In this document: positions 1-23,939 of the stretch, in pieces
Layout: every line of letters begins with the position of its first letter
Position numbering within the stretch: position 1 is the first letter of the stretch
NCBI GenBank assembly: GCA_037447655.1
Contig: JBBHKE010001613.1
Coordinates: forward strand, 126,001 to 166,775
Length of the DNA stretch: 40,775 nucleotides
Direction of reading: 5' to 3'
Source: Zygnema cylindricum
Lineage: Eukaryota; Streptophyta; Zygnematophyceae; Zygnematales; Zygnemataceae
The notes under the pieces: model-generated
Seen by the model: only the letters and a program-made list of their open reading frames with translations
Databases searched by the model: none
What the model was told of the DNA's origin: nothing
Position numbers and translations under genes: made by a program

Positions 1-131
1 TCACTGTTTGGTTTCGTCCTTGCCCTGCTTATTTCTCAACGCTACTTCTCTTTTAATTTTGTGGACGTTTTTTGTATTTGTATTTGTTTTTGTTTATTGT
101 GGCCTTCTTTTTTGTTTTCTTGGACTGAAAG

Positions 132-1971
132 ATAAGGTGGAAAATGATTGAATGTGACAATAGGGGAGGAGTGGATGTAAAAGTTCGAATTGCGACTTCC
201 GAGGAAATATCTGCCAGCGAGGGAGTCAAGGGAGTCGGGTCTTCACAAGAAGAATTAATGCTGTATTTTGCCGTTAAGGATACTGGGATGGGTATCTCTG
301 ACGAGGCAAAAAGACGTCTTTTCCAGGCATTCATGCAGGTGAGTTCTTTTTTTTGGTGGTTTTGCAAGGCCACAAGGGTTTCTTCTGGAGGGTTTTTTGG
401 GTCTAATGTTGTTTTTGGTGGTTTTGGATTCTTGCAGTTGCTGAATGGTTTTAGGGTTTTTAGGGCATGTGTTTAATTGATCACCAGCTGATTAAGGGCC
501 AAATTAGTGAATCGATACTAGTATCGGGTTAAATTTTGTCAACTTTATTAGATATTAGTTGCGCCCTTTGTGTTTCTGTTCATCTTATTTGATGTCTAAA
601 GTTGTGTGTACGTACAGAATTCGCAGAACATTTCATAATTACTAGGCTCGACAGGGTGGAATTATATTCTGAGAGGGAGAGGGAGAGGGACTTTTCTAAC
701 TTATGATCCAGACCTTATCCTCGTAAACAAAATGACATCTCCTGTCCTACACCTATATGTAATAAATTTGGTGGACCATAAGTAGCTTTCCTTTTCTCTT
801 CTTGAATTGACCTCTCTCATTGAATCTCTCTTTTTCTTTTAAGCTTCACCCTCTCCCTCTCTCTTTTTAATTCAACCCGTCTCCTTACAAAATTAACCTG
901 AGTCTCTTTTCCTTAACTTGTGTTTGTCCTGATAGGGAGACAGCTCTACTTCTCGGCGGTACGGCGGTACGGGTCTCGGATTAGCAATATCTAAATCACT
1001 CGTAAGTTTAATGGGTGGACATATTGGAGTCTCCAGTATTCCTGGTTTTGGATCCACATTCTATTTTACCCTCAGATTAGGAGTATCGGTTGACCCTCCT
1101 CGACCTTTAAAACTTCTAATGAGCGAAGGACCGGCAGCAGCCCTTAAGGAAAAACTTTCCCATTTAAAAATTTTACTCGCGGAAGATAATAGAGTAAATC
1201 AGTTAGTTGCGGTCAAGATGCTACGAGATATGGGAGGTAGTTGCGATGTTGTCGATAATGGAGTTATGGCTTTGAATGCTTGTCGACAAAAGGAGTACGA
1301 CCTAGTTTTGATGGTAAGTCGTTGGAAGTTTTCTCCCTCTTTTGGGTCGTGTCAGTGGTTGTGAAAATGTTAGCTGGTACAGGTTTTTGTTTTTGTGTTG
1401 TTTTTGTCCTGTTGTGGATAATGGATTGATGAAGGCGCTGGTTTTCATTGTAATCCAGTGGGGAATCTCTTCCTATTTGTTGTTATTTCAGGACCCATGT
1501 TATGTTTTTACAGAAAAAAATACAACTTATCTGTTCTGTTCCATACTTGTTAGGGTGGAGAATGTAGATGTTTTCCTTATGTTTTTACTGTTTGACCAAG
1601 TGAGGAACTTGTGTCATCATACAGTTATCTTTCACATATGTCTCATCCACCCTTAAGTATTTATTTTCGTGTTTTGCGAAAAATTTCTTCTATTCTTTGT
1701 TTTGTGACTTTTTTTCCCTTTTTTTTTCCCTCTTTTCTTTCAGGATTGTCATATGCCAGAAATGGACGGTTTTCAGGCGACAGAAGAAATCCGGACTCTC
1801 GAATCGTTGTTGAAAAGGAAGAGGAGATTGTTAATTGTCGCTCTCACTGCGAGTGCTCTCTCTCACGAGAGAGAGAGGTGTCAGAGAGTAGGTATGGACG
1901 ATTTTTTGACAAAACCCATTCGACCTAAAGACTTGGAATTATTTTTGTCCAGTTACTTAATTGACACCTGA
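132..1971 (+). CDS. Hybrid histidine kinase, 3' part (HATPase plus receiver domain)
   Basis: This is the C-terminal part of a two-component hybrid sensor kinase; the sensor and phospho-acceptor His regions lie beyond the left edge. Three exons join in phase 0: about 132-338, 936-1313 and 1744-1971 (stop TGA). Donors are GTGAGT and GTAAGT; acceptors are TAG and CAG. The ATPase domain shows the G1 box (DTGMGI), the F box (LFQAF) and the G2 box ([13 protein letters not shown]). It is followed by a linker and a receiver domain starting KILLAEDN, with the acidic pair E-D, the phospho-acceptor Asp in DCHMPEMDG, the conserved Thr in ALTAS and the Lys in LTKPI. All catalytic residues needed for phosphotransfer in these domains are present. 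The start of the first visible exon is uncertain: AG dinucleotides at 130-131 and 135-136 are both possible, and 132 keeps the frame. Which subfamily it belongs to (cytokinin-receptor-like, ethylene-receptor-like or other) cannot be decided from this part. Confidence 0.9.
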
Positions 1972-3657
1972 CGAGGGTCTTGTATATTATTTTTTTCGAG
2001 GTAAAATATTAGGGTTTTGTTTTTGTTAGTCGGGTAAAGAATTAGATACACCTACATGGTTTTACATCACAAGTAGATCATAGGCCACAAGATTGGTAGA
2101 TTAGGCTTTTCTGTGGATATTTCAAATCTCCCTCCCTCTTTTTTCTTTCCCTCTCTCTCCCCTTCTCTTCCCCCACTCCCTCTCTCTCTCCCCCCTCCCT
2201 ATTCTCACCTCCTCCATTTTATTGCGCCATTGTCTGTCCAGTATTGTGGAGATATAGTTAGAATGAACGTAGATACATGGAAATCTCCGTAGGCATTTTT
2301 TTTTTTTTTCTTTCTTTTGTGGACCATACTAAACCAGGAGTTGATGTGATTCAACACTAAATTAGGTATGCAAACCTTTCAACCGAACTTACCTGTGTCA
2401 TAGACATAAATTGGTTGGAACCAGGAAAAAGGCTTAAATGGCTTTAAGGTTATGAGAAGAAAATCGAATAATAGTTTTTCGAGTGTGTGGTCTCAGTTCA
2501 AATGCAATAGAGAACTACGAAGTACGAAGTGTTATCGAAGACTACAATAGAATATTTGAATTCATTTCTGGGATGTCTGATGTTTTTTTGGTTTATTTAA
2601 TGTGGTTTTCAAGGATAAATACCTGGCAAAATGCATATGCTTTTCCTTTTATTCAACTCTTTCTTCATTTTTTTCTTTTGTTTTTGGAGAATTGGGGATC
2701 TATCCTATCCAGCCTATTTTACCTTGTCTTTTTTTCCTTTTCTATTCCTCTGGGCTTGAGTATACACATCAGAAATCCTGGAAATCGATGCATTTGTATG
2801 TTTACACATTTCATGATGCTTACATCTATGGTGTTAGTGTTTACACCCCTGATACACTGCCTATTGTTTTTCGTGTTGATAACACTAATTCCGGTATATT
2901 TTTTTTGGCCAAAAGTCATTAAGTTATAAAATAGAGTTCATAAAACTACTTATGGGAAAGGCCTAAAATCGCCAATATCACTTAGCCCTAAATTAATAAT
3001 ATTCATAAAAGTCTCACCTAAATAGCTATTAATTCCTTCTACACTAGCGCGATAGGGAGTTGTACTGAAGAACAAACCACAGAAAAGCCAATGAGATAAT
3101 AATGATGATCACTTCCGGTTTGTTTTTATCTGTTTTGTCGCCATGGTTTGAGATGGTTCAGTATTGCACATTTTCTGTAAAACTCTTGTATTAGAATTAG
3201 TTGTACTAGAACCGCAAGAAGGCAGATATTATGTATGGAGGGTTGACCTTTTGATGGTTTAGATGGCTTAGAGCTTAGAGTGTCCGTGGTGGAAAAATCA
3301 TTTGCGTACATGGAGACAACTGAAAAAAAAAAAAAAAAAAACCAAAATGGAAATGATGAGTCATGAAAACAAACAAACAAAAAAAAAAACATTACAAAGT
3401 CTTGGAAGAAATTGCAAAAATACAGCTAACCAATAGCGTATCCAATTGTTTCTACAAATAAAGAAATAAATAGATCAATGGAAAAAAAAAAACCGGAGTT
3501 CGTTTTAAAGCGCATCGATAAACCGTTCGAATCCATAGGAACAAAAAGGGGCGGCAACGCCAAACCTGAAAAACTACATGTGAAGGGAAGCAATTGTTTC
3601 CACTTATTTGAACTATGGCCCATTTGCTTCGTCGCCCCAAGGAGAGGAGAAAAATAA
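1972..3657. other. Histidine kinase 3' flank, no gene recognised
   Basis: This stretch probably begins with the 3' untranslated region of the kinase gene. It holds pyrimidine-rich tracts around 2130-2210 and several homopolymer runs. Open frames here are AT-rich with no recognisable domain. I see nothing else I can support. Confidence 0.5.
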
Positions 3658-3668
3658 AAAGATTTGAT

Positions 3669-3737
3669 AAATGGATAAATAAATGGATAAATAAATGGAT
3701 AAATAAATGGATAAATAAATTGATATATGGATAAATA
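3669..3737. repeat. 12-bp tandem repeat (AAATGGATAAAT)n
   Basis: About five to six near-perfect copies of a 12-bp AT-rich unit stand in tandem, with the last copy diverged. It is a simple minisatellite with no coding meaning. Confidence 0.9.
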
Positions 3738-3995
3738 AACGATTTCGCACTCCTTTAGAAACTGCTTTGTAGACGAGGTATTCCGTTCGAGGAGGTCTCA
3801 CATGTAAAAGAATTTATACAAAATTAATAATATTTTTACAGTTTTGGATTAGAATTATTGCTCTACTTGATGGTGCTCTCGTACTTTTGGGGAGGTTGTT
3901 TTACATATTCCCGCTTCCTCTATCCCTTTGTCAGTGTCTATATTTGTTTAAAAAAGGGTGACTGAATTAAAAAGCGCGATGGTTGTAAGTTTAGT

Positions 3996-4021
3996 TGGCA
4001 TGGCCAAAACTGAAAAACTAC
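3996..4021 (+). repeat. Short direct repeat bordering the LINE-like remnant (low side)
   Basis: A 26-bp block beginning TGGCATGGCCAAAACTG recurs with one mismatch at 6254-6279, in the same orientation, 2.26 kb away. A third, more diverged copy lies near 3550-3577. The two better copies lie at the edges of the LINE-like remnant. Flanking bases are also partly similar (a GCGCGATGGT-like string upstream of one copy and GCACGATGGT upstream of the other), so the repeat is longer than the core. Confidence 0.6.
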
Positions 4022-4029
4022 AAGTAGGG

Positions 4030-6250
4030 CAATATAAAACAAAGAAAGCAGCATGACCACAGAAAAATGGCGAGTAAAACAACAGCACTCGAACCCAAAA
4101 AAAAAAAAACACAGCAACTCGCTTAAACCAACACTACAACCCCAACCTTAAGACAACTAAATATCTACAAAAAGCAACCTTGTAAGTCCCCCAAGCTCGG
4201 AGGAGCATGTTGAGGCAGTCTCGGAACACGTCGATGATCCATAACCGCAAAAGCCGATCAAAAGATAATAGAAGCTTGCACTCACTGTAAAGCCACAGAT
4301 AAAGGTTGACGATAAAAAGAAGTAAGGACCGAAGGAGGCGGGCTCCCAAGTCCTCGTCGCCCGAAAGAGCGCCGGCGACAAGTACGTAGAAACTCGTCCA
4401 ACGCAACACCTAAACAACCAAAGATCTAGACCGCCATTGGAATAAAAGTCATCCATAGGGTCCAGGTGTCCATAATCACGCTCCTTCGCCCTAGCGGCAC
4501 CACGGGCGGCCACCCAAACATGTCGAGCTGCCTGTAGTCGAAGTAGAGTTCGCCAGAACAACGTCACCAAATATGCGACGGGGACCACCGAGCAAAACAA
4601 CATCGATCCGGCGCGAGTGAATAATGTGAGAAACTTCACAGAAAAGCCCCCTCCGAAGCGATAGTAGTTGTGGCGTCGCAAATAGTGTCGTGCGCTTGTA
4701 TCAATTCTCCCACATGGGAGCAAAGAAGCAAATGGATACCATCGGGCTCCAAGACACGACCACAAGAGCAAACGAGAGAGCCAAGTAAAGGAGGATGAGG
4801 GAGGCCAAGGTGAAACCGTAGGGCGGTGGTGAATTTGAGATGGTGCGAATCGAAGTGTGGATAAAATAGGTGTAGCGGAAAGCCAAGCCACAGAACCAAG
4901 TCCACCACAAGAGAGAAGGCACACGGAGCATGGGAGGAAGCGCCTCGAAAAGCTCCGATTTAATGGCGGCGACAACCTGATCGGAAATCGATTCCTAGAC
5001 ACGCGCAACAGATTTCGTAACAAGGGTGGAAAGAACTGGCATATCCACTAAGGCAAGAGGAGGAAGAGAACGTGTTGCGTCTAATAAGAACCGCTGGAAG
5101 GTGAACACACCGTCTGAAACCCGAGGGACCACTGTGGCGAGAACGGGGATATTCCCAACCAAGAAGCGAGAAACAAGTGTGGAGGCAATAAGGCACCAAC
5201 TTCCTAAATAGGCAGCGGGAGCAACACGAGCTGTCAATTATAAACCCTATCCCCTGTAGAGACAAGGAAGGATGTTTGAATGCGGGCCGAAGGCCCAAAC
5301 TCGCAACCAAATGCCCCACGACCAAACAAAGTGTGAGGCAGTCATCAAAGGCTGAGAGAGAGGAGACAAACGCCGGGGTGGGAGGGGAAGTACGAGTAAT
5401 GTAAGAGGGCCGGTGAGGGAAACACCTAGTCAACAGGGCAAAAGCCACTTGGAGATTGGGAAGGTGAGGAAGGTCGTCCACGTGGGACAAATCTGTCTAA
5501 ATAGTTGCATCAAGAAATTGGGTCACGAAAGTATTCAAACCAAGCGGGCAACCCAACACACGAATGCCATTGGAGGGAGGATGAGTTTGAAAACCAAAGG
5601 GGGGGGGTAAAGGAAAGTCGAATCTCCTGAGGGGACCAACAAATAACACCCTGGTTGGACAAAAAGGTAGATTTCCGCCCTACGATCCTTGAAAAAATTA
5701 TATGCCGACTTGGTCCATACGACCAATAATATGCAACCAAAGGGAAAAGGCAAGAAGGGAAAGTGACAGCGGAAGCACAGAGGGCCCGGTAATGGGCAAG
5801 GGCAAACAAAGGTCTTACAAGAGGGTCGCCTTGGCGAGTGTTGGTGGCAAAAGAGTGAGGAATGAGATCAGCGTTAGCCGAGAAGGAAAGGTTGCTGGTC
5901 AAAGAATAAATTACTCTCACAAAGGGAATAATTGGACAATCGGAGAAGGGGCATCCATAAGCTATTAAAAAATGACGTTCCAATCCAGCGAATTGAAAGC
6001 GTTGGAAACGTCGAACCAATCCGGATGTACAACCAACAAAGCCCGAATCCCGTGGACCACAGCATTGCAACCTGCTCGGGTCGCAACTCCGAACTGATGA
6101 GGAGAAAAATAATCATGAAATGCTGGTTGGAGCTAGAGATGTAAAGCACGAGCCACCGATCGGTATAAGACCTCTCCCACGACAATATGGAACATACATG
6201 ATAGATTAAAGAGCACGATGGTAAACCATCTAAGTCCGGGGGTACAAAAG
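4030..6250 (-). mobile_element. Degenerate non-LTR (LINE-type) retrotransposon, reverse transcriptase to C-terminal zinc motif
   Basis: Read on the minus strand in several shifted frames, this resembles the reverse transcriptase of a non-LTR retrotransposon. In order from high to low coordinate: a segment like DVSNAFNSL near 6030; TRQGDPL followed by PLFALA near 5840 (the RT motif usually written RQGDPLxPLLFxLA); a VDD near 5480 in the place of the YADD catalytic motif; then a C-terminal region with CSCGRVLEPDGIHLLLC near 4700-4770, a Cys-His zinc-knuckle-like arrangement followed by a His-Asp pair; and a charged stretch containing ARAKERDYGHLDP near 4460. The frame changes several times and stops interrupt it, so it is a dead copy. 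No endonuclease domain or poly(A) tail was found. Clade is not determined. Confidence 0.75.
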
Positions 6251-6253
6251 GGG

Positions 6254-6279
6254 TGGCATGGCTAAAACTGAAAAACTAC
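6254..6279 (+). repeat. Short direct repeat bordering the LINE-like remnant (high side)
   Basis: This is the partner of the 26-bp repeat at 3996-4021, differing at one position. It continues into a GC-rich tail (GGCGACCGCCAAGGCGGGAC) not seen at the other copy. Confidence 0.6.
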
Positions 6280-6289
6280 GTAGGTTTGG

Positions 6290-7403
6290 CGACCGCCAAG
6301 GCGGGACGCCGTGAGAAGTTAACAGATATCTTTGACGATGGTTCATTCTCCATTTCTTTCTCTTTAATTACTCTTTCCTTTTTATATCTACATTTCTATT
6401 TTTTTAATATTTTTTTTGCCTTTCCTCTCTGTTCTAATTGGCTAGAGACCACCATGCTATTGGGGAAAAAAAAATAGAGAAAGAAAGAAAAAAAAGAACA
6501 TACTTAAAACCTGAAATAGTGTGTACTGCATTCAACGGCACTTATGAATCCTTAAAAAAATTATTGTCACAGAAAATAAAAGCTTTCAAATCAAGCAGAA
6601 CTAGAACAATTGGGGAACTAAAAATGAACTAAATCCACTCCAAAAAAGGTACCGACAGAACGTACCCTCTTCCCAAAGTATGAATGACTCCAATGAAAAC
6701 AAGTACAGAAACTACATTTTGAAACAAAAACAGTTACAATTGCGAAATTTTTTGTTTCCATCTATAGCGTTGAACACCAACTTTTATTCTTTCCATTAAT
6801 ATCTTCATTACCCTGCATCACAGTAATTCCTGTGTCTACAAAGTCTTCAGTAGTATTTGTAACTGTTGGTCGATAAGGACAAAAAAAAACTAAAGTATGT
6901 TTCGGACAGTATGTATACCAGAACAAGACGAGGACTGGAGATAATATCACAATGACCATTTCAATTACCCACTTCCGTAGCCCATCGCAAAAATGATATT
7001 GTTTAGGGAAACTACACACAAAAATGCTGTCATTACTGGCCGGTTACCGCAATATCGTACAGAGAAGTGCACAATCTGTACCTTTTTCTAAACGATTACT
7101 GGCGTGTAATTTACCAGTAATTGCTTACTGTATAATTTTCTTACTAAACAATTGAGACCTTCAGTAGCTTTCCACATACTCAAAATCAGATTTCCACATT
7201 TCCAAAATCAAAATCACGTTGAAACAATTAAAGAGAAGAGGACAGAATGTTTTACAATTTGCATCTGAACTTGTGTAATCACCTTCAAAGGTCTTCTTTA
7301 TTACTATACAAAAGGCGAAGCACGGTGATAGAACTTCTGAAGACAAACCCCATACTTCTAGAATACTTTTAGTTTTCCTCTTATTGGTTTCCTTCAAAAA
7401 CAT
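6290..7403. other. SelO 3' flank, no gene recognised
   Basis: This lies downstream of the SelO stop codon (minus strand) and is probably partly 3' untranslated sequence. It is AT-rich. No open frame here has a recognisable motif. Confidence 0.5.
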
Positions 7404-19181
<11,778 letters not shown>

Positions 19182-19661
19182 AGTAAAAAAATACAGAAAT
19201 AGTAAAATACTGAACTAGAAGAGGCGGTAAAATTTTAGTTTGGGAGGAAATAGAAGGTCACGCGTCAGCGGGCATGCTTCATGGCAGTGACGTCATTCAA
19301 ATGACGCCAGCGGTAGATCCTGGCCGTCTAGATGGATTTTTGAAGGGCAGGATACGTTTTCGGAGACAAACATAGGCAGCAGCGTGGACGCAGAAAGTAC
19401 AACTTGGATGCATAATATCAGACGCATTGACGCCTGACGACGCCACGTGACACCAAAGCAGTGTATAGGTACATCGCATCTAGACGCTTATTTCGTCACG
19501 TGTCGGACATCACCAATCGAACAGGTTTGATGGTGCACCGTCGATCAGCATCCGGTTACTCGGAGACGATCCTGGCGGTCCGACCGACATTTTCCCGCTA
19601 TTCACAATCTACTAATTAAAATCGGGCTTTTAGACTATGTGACCGTTTTTGGCGCAGGTAA
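19182..19661 (-). promoter_or_regulatory. Probable SelO promoter and 5' leader
   Basis: This is the region between the SelO start codon and the hAT element. It is more GC-rich than its surroundings. It holds a palindromic TGACGTCA (19288-19295) and two CACGTG G-boxes (19444-19449 and 19497-19502), both classical plant bZIP sites. No clear TATA box was seen. The transcription start is unknown, and regulation is inferred only from these motifs. Confidence 0.5.
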
Positions 19662-19669
19662 ACATACGC

Positions 19670-20295
19670 CAGAGGTCGCAAACGGTCAACAGAAACCGTG
19701 ACCGACCGTTAACCGACCGCTCGCGCCGGATCCGGAACGGATTCGGTTGCCAAATTTTATGGGCCGGGCGGTTGCGGGCGGTTAATTCACCAGAAAAAAA
19801 AACGGTCGGTTACGGTCGGTCAAATAAAAAACCCAAAAAAAAAGAAAAAATTGTACTGTCCATACAACCCAACATTATTGTATTTTGTACTCTTTGGTAT
19901 CGTGAAAGTACTAACATCATGATTAGCGTCGCAAATCTGATACAGTAGTAACACTATTCATTTCGCAAATCTTACGGAACGCAACAACGCCTCCCAAATC
20001 TGACACACTAGTAAACACTATTCTTTTCGCAAATCTAAGGGAACGCGACAAATCGTAATTTTTGGCTTATTCATACGTTGTACATTAGTTAATTTTGTAC
20101 TTTTTCGGTTACGGGCGGGCACGGTTAGTCGCGAGAAATCGAGTTACGATTAACTTTTATTTTTGTAAACATCGGTCGGTTAACGGTTAACAATTTTGGA
20201 GCGTGACATAACCCGGTCGGGCGTCGGTTACTCATATTTTGAAAAAAAAAACGGTCGGTTTCGGTTATGTAAGATTTTGACTTTTGCGACCTCTG
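19670..20295. mobile_element. hAT-type nonautonomous element upstream of SelO
   Basis: A 626-bp element starts CAGAGGTCGCAAA and ends in its inverted copy (TTTGCGACCTCTG). It is flanked by a perfect 8-bp duplication, ACATACGC, at 19662-19669 and 20296-20303. The 8-bp duplication and CAGxGGTxGCAAA-like ends are features of the hAT superfamily. Inside are subterminal ACGGTCGGTTxCGGT repeats near both ends and a roughly 60-bp tandem duplication at about 19925-20045. No transposase frame is present. Confidence 0.88.
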
Positions 20296-20303
20296 ACATA
20301 CGC

Positions 20304-22285
20304 TCAGCGATTTTGACAACATATATCGGTCACAAGTACAGCTTTTGGTCGTCAGTTGAGGAAAACCGGCAGTCTACCGATTCCTTTGAAACGTAAGGAA
20401 ATGGCAAAACAAAAATGTCGAGAAACTGCACGGAGGGTGGCAAAAAATGTAGTAGTTTAACTTATAAAAAAAGGTGGGTTCGAGCTTTATCGTCCTTTAC
20501 CTTTATAATACATCAAGCAAAATTCCTTAAAAGGTTGTCCAAAAATGTATCCAAAGTCCCAAATATCATTGACACATAAGGTATAAAGGAATCTTTCGAG
20601 TCTCGTTGTGTATAGTATTTTTATTTAGAGGTTGTTGTATCTATAAATAGAATGTAATATTGCACATGAAAGGGCATATCCTTATATGGTGTGTAACAGT
20701 TAAAATACTAAGCTTCTTATTTCGAACGCGTAAAAATAACACATCCATTAAAAGGTCTTAGAGACGCATATATTGAGGGCATAATGGGACTCTAAAAGAC
20801 ACCTTATGTTGAACTATAAATCTTGTTTCGCCTTTTGTTAATGATAACAGCTTAAGCGGCATCGTCATTGTTTGTTCTCCATTACGAGAGTAACAGATCA
20901 AACAAGCACGTTTCTCATTTATAGGATAACCATAAACACAAGGACTAATCCATGATCGAACAGTTCTTAAAAATCGAGGTGTGGGCAATTGGGAAATGAA
21001 TATTGTGGATAAATTACGTAGAGGGTGGTTATAATAATTATAACAAGAAGTCACGCTTTCTCCTAATCCGAAATGATACAATCGTACGTCTATAATAACA
21101 AAAACAGTTCAGGTAAGAAGTAAGATTTCACCCTAGCCCTAAACAAAAGTGACGTTTTTAAAGCGATTAAGAGCAACTTTGTTATAACACTTCAACTCGA
21201 ATTACCACGTTAACCAAGTTTTAAAATCAGTGGTGGGTAGCTTGTTGATGACATGTTGTTTGACTCGTGATAGGATTTTAGTAACCACAACATATAATAA
21301 AGGAATTTAGTTTTAAGCCTTAAAAAATAACATAAAAAATGCGGGTAACAATGGTTGTTATAAGGATAACATTTTGTTATCCACTTTACAAGTCATATGC
21401 TACCAAAAGCTTTAGAGTAACGTGTGAGAAAATATCGGCAACGCCCTTTCGTCACGCGAAAAAACAAAAACCCTAAAAAATTAGTAGGTGTAGAAGACAA
21501 TGCGTCTGCAAATAGTAAAAACGGTTTTTGGTACGATGACTGGGTACGCAAATACATGATACGCAAATGAATATTTTAAGTTAAAATTGGTTGGTGTGAA
21601 AAATCTTTGACAAATATCCAATCTTAACTTACGTGGTACCACTCAATCTAGGGCTCTGGTTCACGAAGCATTGAAAGTCATCGTACAAAGACGTTCAATG
21701 GGTTGATCACTTATGTATCAGGGCCGCCAATAAGGCAACTATCGTTTATGTGCTAGGATTTTTTCCAGACGTTGATAATAGTCAAATATTATAAAAGCAC
21801 AAAATATTTGAACATCGTATCGATACGGGGGAACAAAATTAAAAACTTGTAGAATTGTATTAAATTTTAAGATATACATGTGCGTGCTTTAATACTGTTT
21901 GAATTGCGTTGTTGTGTTTTAAACGCAAAGTCCTTCTCGCGAAGGCGAGTGGATGGCAGAATGAGCTTTAGAGGATATCCTCCAACAAAGGTCTTCTTGT
22001 CGGTTTCGATGGATTTTAATCCACCTTTTCCAAAGGCAGAGGGTCTTTACCGGTTGTTAGGTTGTCATCGCTCTCGCCATGGATCATATCTTTTATTTCC
22101 AAGTGGACCAATCTCACACGCCTATTGTGTGGCTAATGTCTTCCTTGAGAATAGTTGACGACACTAGCCAGACATTGGATAGAATGAGCGTTTGCTTATA
22201 AAACACACAATTGAACGGTCAAACTTGTTACCCACAAGTTTGAACAATCTTGCCAAATCTTTAGTAAACTTGTTTTATAACAAGA
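20304..22285. other. Intergenic stretch, no gene recognised
   Basis: This is AT-rich sequence with several short open frames that match nothing I recognise. It may be old transposon sequence, since it ends in a terminus of the GTACGG-rich family, but no internal feature was identified. Confidence 0.4.
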
Positions 22286-22377
22286 AGAGAAAAGCAGTAC
22301 GGCTTGGTACGAAAATGTAAGGTGTTCAATAAACAACCTCACTTTTCGTATGATGGAGCCCCACCCTTGGAAAACGT
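22286..22377 (+). mobile_element. Truncated right end, GTACGG-rich TIR family
   Basis: The block from AAGCAGTACGGCTTGGTACG through CACTTTTCGTATGATGGAGC to CACCCTT is closely similar to the right end of the element at 26918-28273. No matching left end was found nearby. A second similar terminus (CGATGGAACTTCACCCTT) lies at about 22454-22471. Confidence 0.6.
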
Positions 22378-22827
22378 AAAAGCTCTATGCAATGGAATAT
22401 AGTCCAAAATGTTATTGCCCGTAATGTTGGCGTTACGATAACATAATTTCCCGATGGAACTTCACCCTTACTGTTTTGTTGCCTTTAGTTCATTGCACCA
22501 AAAACAGCTTTAATAGCACCTTTTTTTCTATACAATAATATTTTTTTGACACTAATAGCGATTCACGATTTATTGTGATCATAATGCTACATGACTGTAG
22601 CTGGGCAGCTACATGTTTCCATGTAGTTAGAAAAAGATATCATAATGTATTTGAGTTGTGAGCTGATCTATACGTTCAGTTTGTCAATTGAGACATGACA
22701 ATATTTTCGTGTCGTGCAGTTTCTGATATCCAGTTAGCGATAGCCGAAACGCTGACATTTTTTTGTCGCCTTAAAATGAGACACAAATTTGCCTTTTTCG
22801 ACTTAAATTTTTACAATGTGTGTTTAA

Positions 22828-23939
22828 TAGTGTTGGGTATCGGGTAGTTTCATATCGCGATAATTTCGATATTCGATATATTGAATATCGATCGTGGAAA
22901 GTCCTCGATATATCGTACCGCGACCGACATAAATTATCGCGATATATTGTATTTTATAAAATAAAATTTTTATTTAATATGTTGTTTTAGCGATAACGAC
23001 AATTTTTTTCTTAAACGCGACGTACGACGTTATTTTCGTTCCGTGACTTAAAAGATAACGCCGCAAAATATAACCGACGAAAAAGTACTAATATTGTAAT
23101 ACTAATTCATATTATTACTTATTTAGTACGTACTACGGTACAGAACTTCACATATGAAAACCTGATACCCACACTAATTTAGTCAAAGTATGATATGAAA
23201 AAAAAATTGCAAACTGTTCGTTTCAGGCATTAATTTTTATTATTATTTTTATTTATTAATTTTTGAAGTAAACAAAATGATAATTCTTATTATTATTTTT
23301 ATTCAATATTTTATGAAGTGTATAAAATGTGATGTTTTATTTTTATTTTTTGTAAACATTTTATGAAGTGTACAAAATGTGAGTTTTAATCATTATTTTT
23401 ATTTATTATTTTTTAAAGTGTATAAAATGTTAACTTTTATTCTTATTATATTAATTATTTTTTGAAGTGTACAAATTGTAAAATCTTATTCTTATTTTTA
23501 TAAATTGGAGTAGCAGTAGCTAGTACTACCTGCTGCATTAGCATTGTCTAGTACTACTGGCAGCAGCAATAGCTAGTACTACCATATGTTGTAGCACTAG
23601 TTCTGGCTGCAGCGGCACGTAGTTCGAGCACCTGCAGCTAATCAATTCTCAATTAATTAGGTTCTTAATTAATCCATTTACAGTTTCCGATTCGCAGTTT
23701 CCGTGAAAAAAAAAACATCCTCCACCACTTTGACAGCTGTCCTTCCCTACTTCCGAGAATTGACTAGCAATAATTTTTATTTTTTTTAAGAAGCTTCGAT
23801 ATATCGACGATACGATATATCGACGATATATCTTGATAGTTTGAAATTCGATATATCGAAGCGATATATCGATTATCGGGTACATGAAATTTGATATATA
23901 TATCGAATATCGACAAATGGTCCTCAATACCCAACACCA
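22828..23939. mobile_element. hAT-type nonautonomous element (TAGTGTTGGGTAT ends)
   Basis: A 1112-bp element begins TAGTGTTGGGTAT and ends in the inverted copy ATACCCAACACCA, with one mismatch. It is flanked by a perfect 8-bp duplication, GTGTTTAA, at 22820-22827 and 23940-23947. Both subterminal regions are dense in CGATAT palindromes. The interior holds about five copies of a 60-bp unit ending TGAAGTGTACAAAATGT (23210-23500) and three copies of a unit around AGCTAGTACTACC (23515-23600). No transposase is present. Confidence 0.88.

Noticed and set aside
4157-5023. 288-codon minus-strand open frame as a host gene
   Set aside because: It is one frame of the LINE-like remnant; recognisable motifs move between frames, so it is not an intact protein gene.
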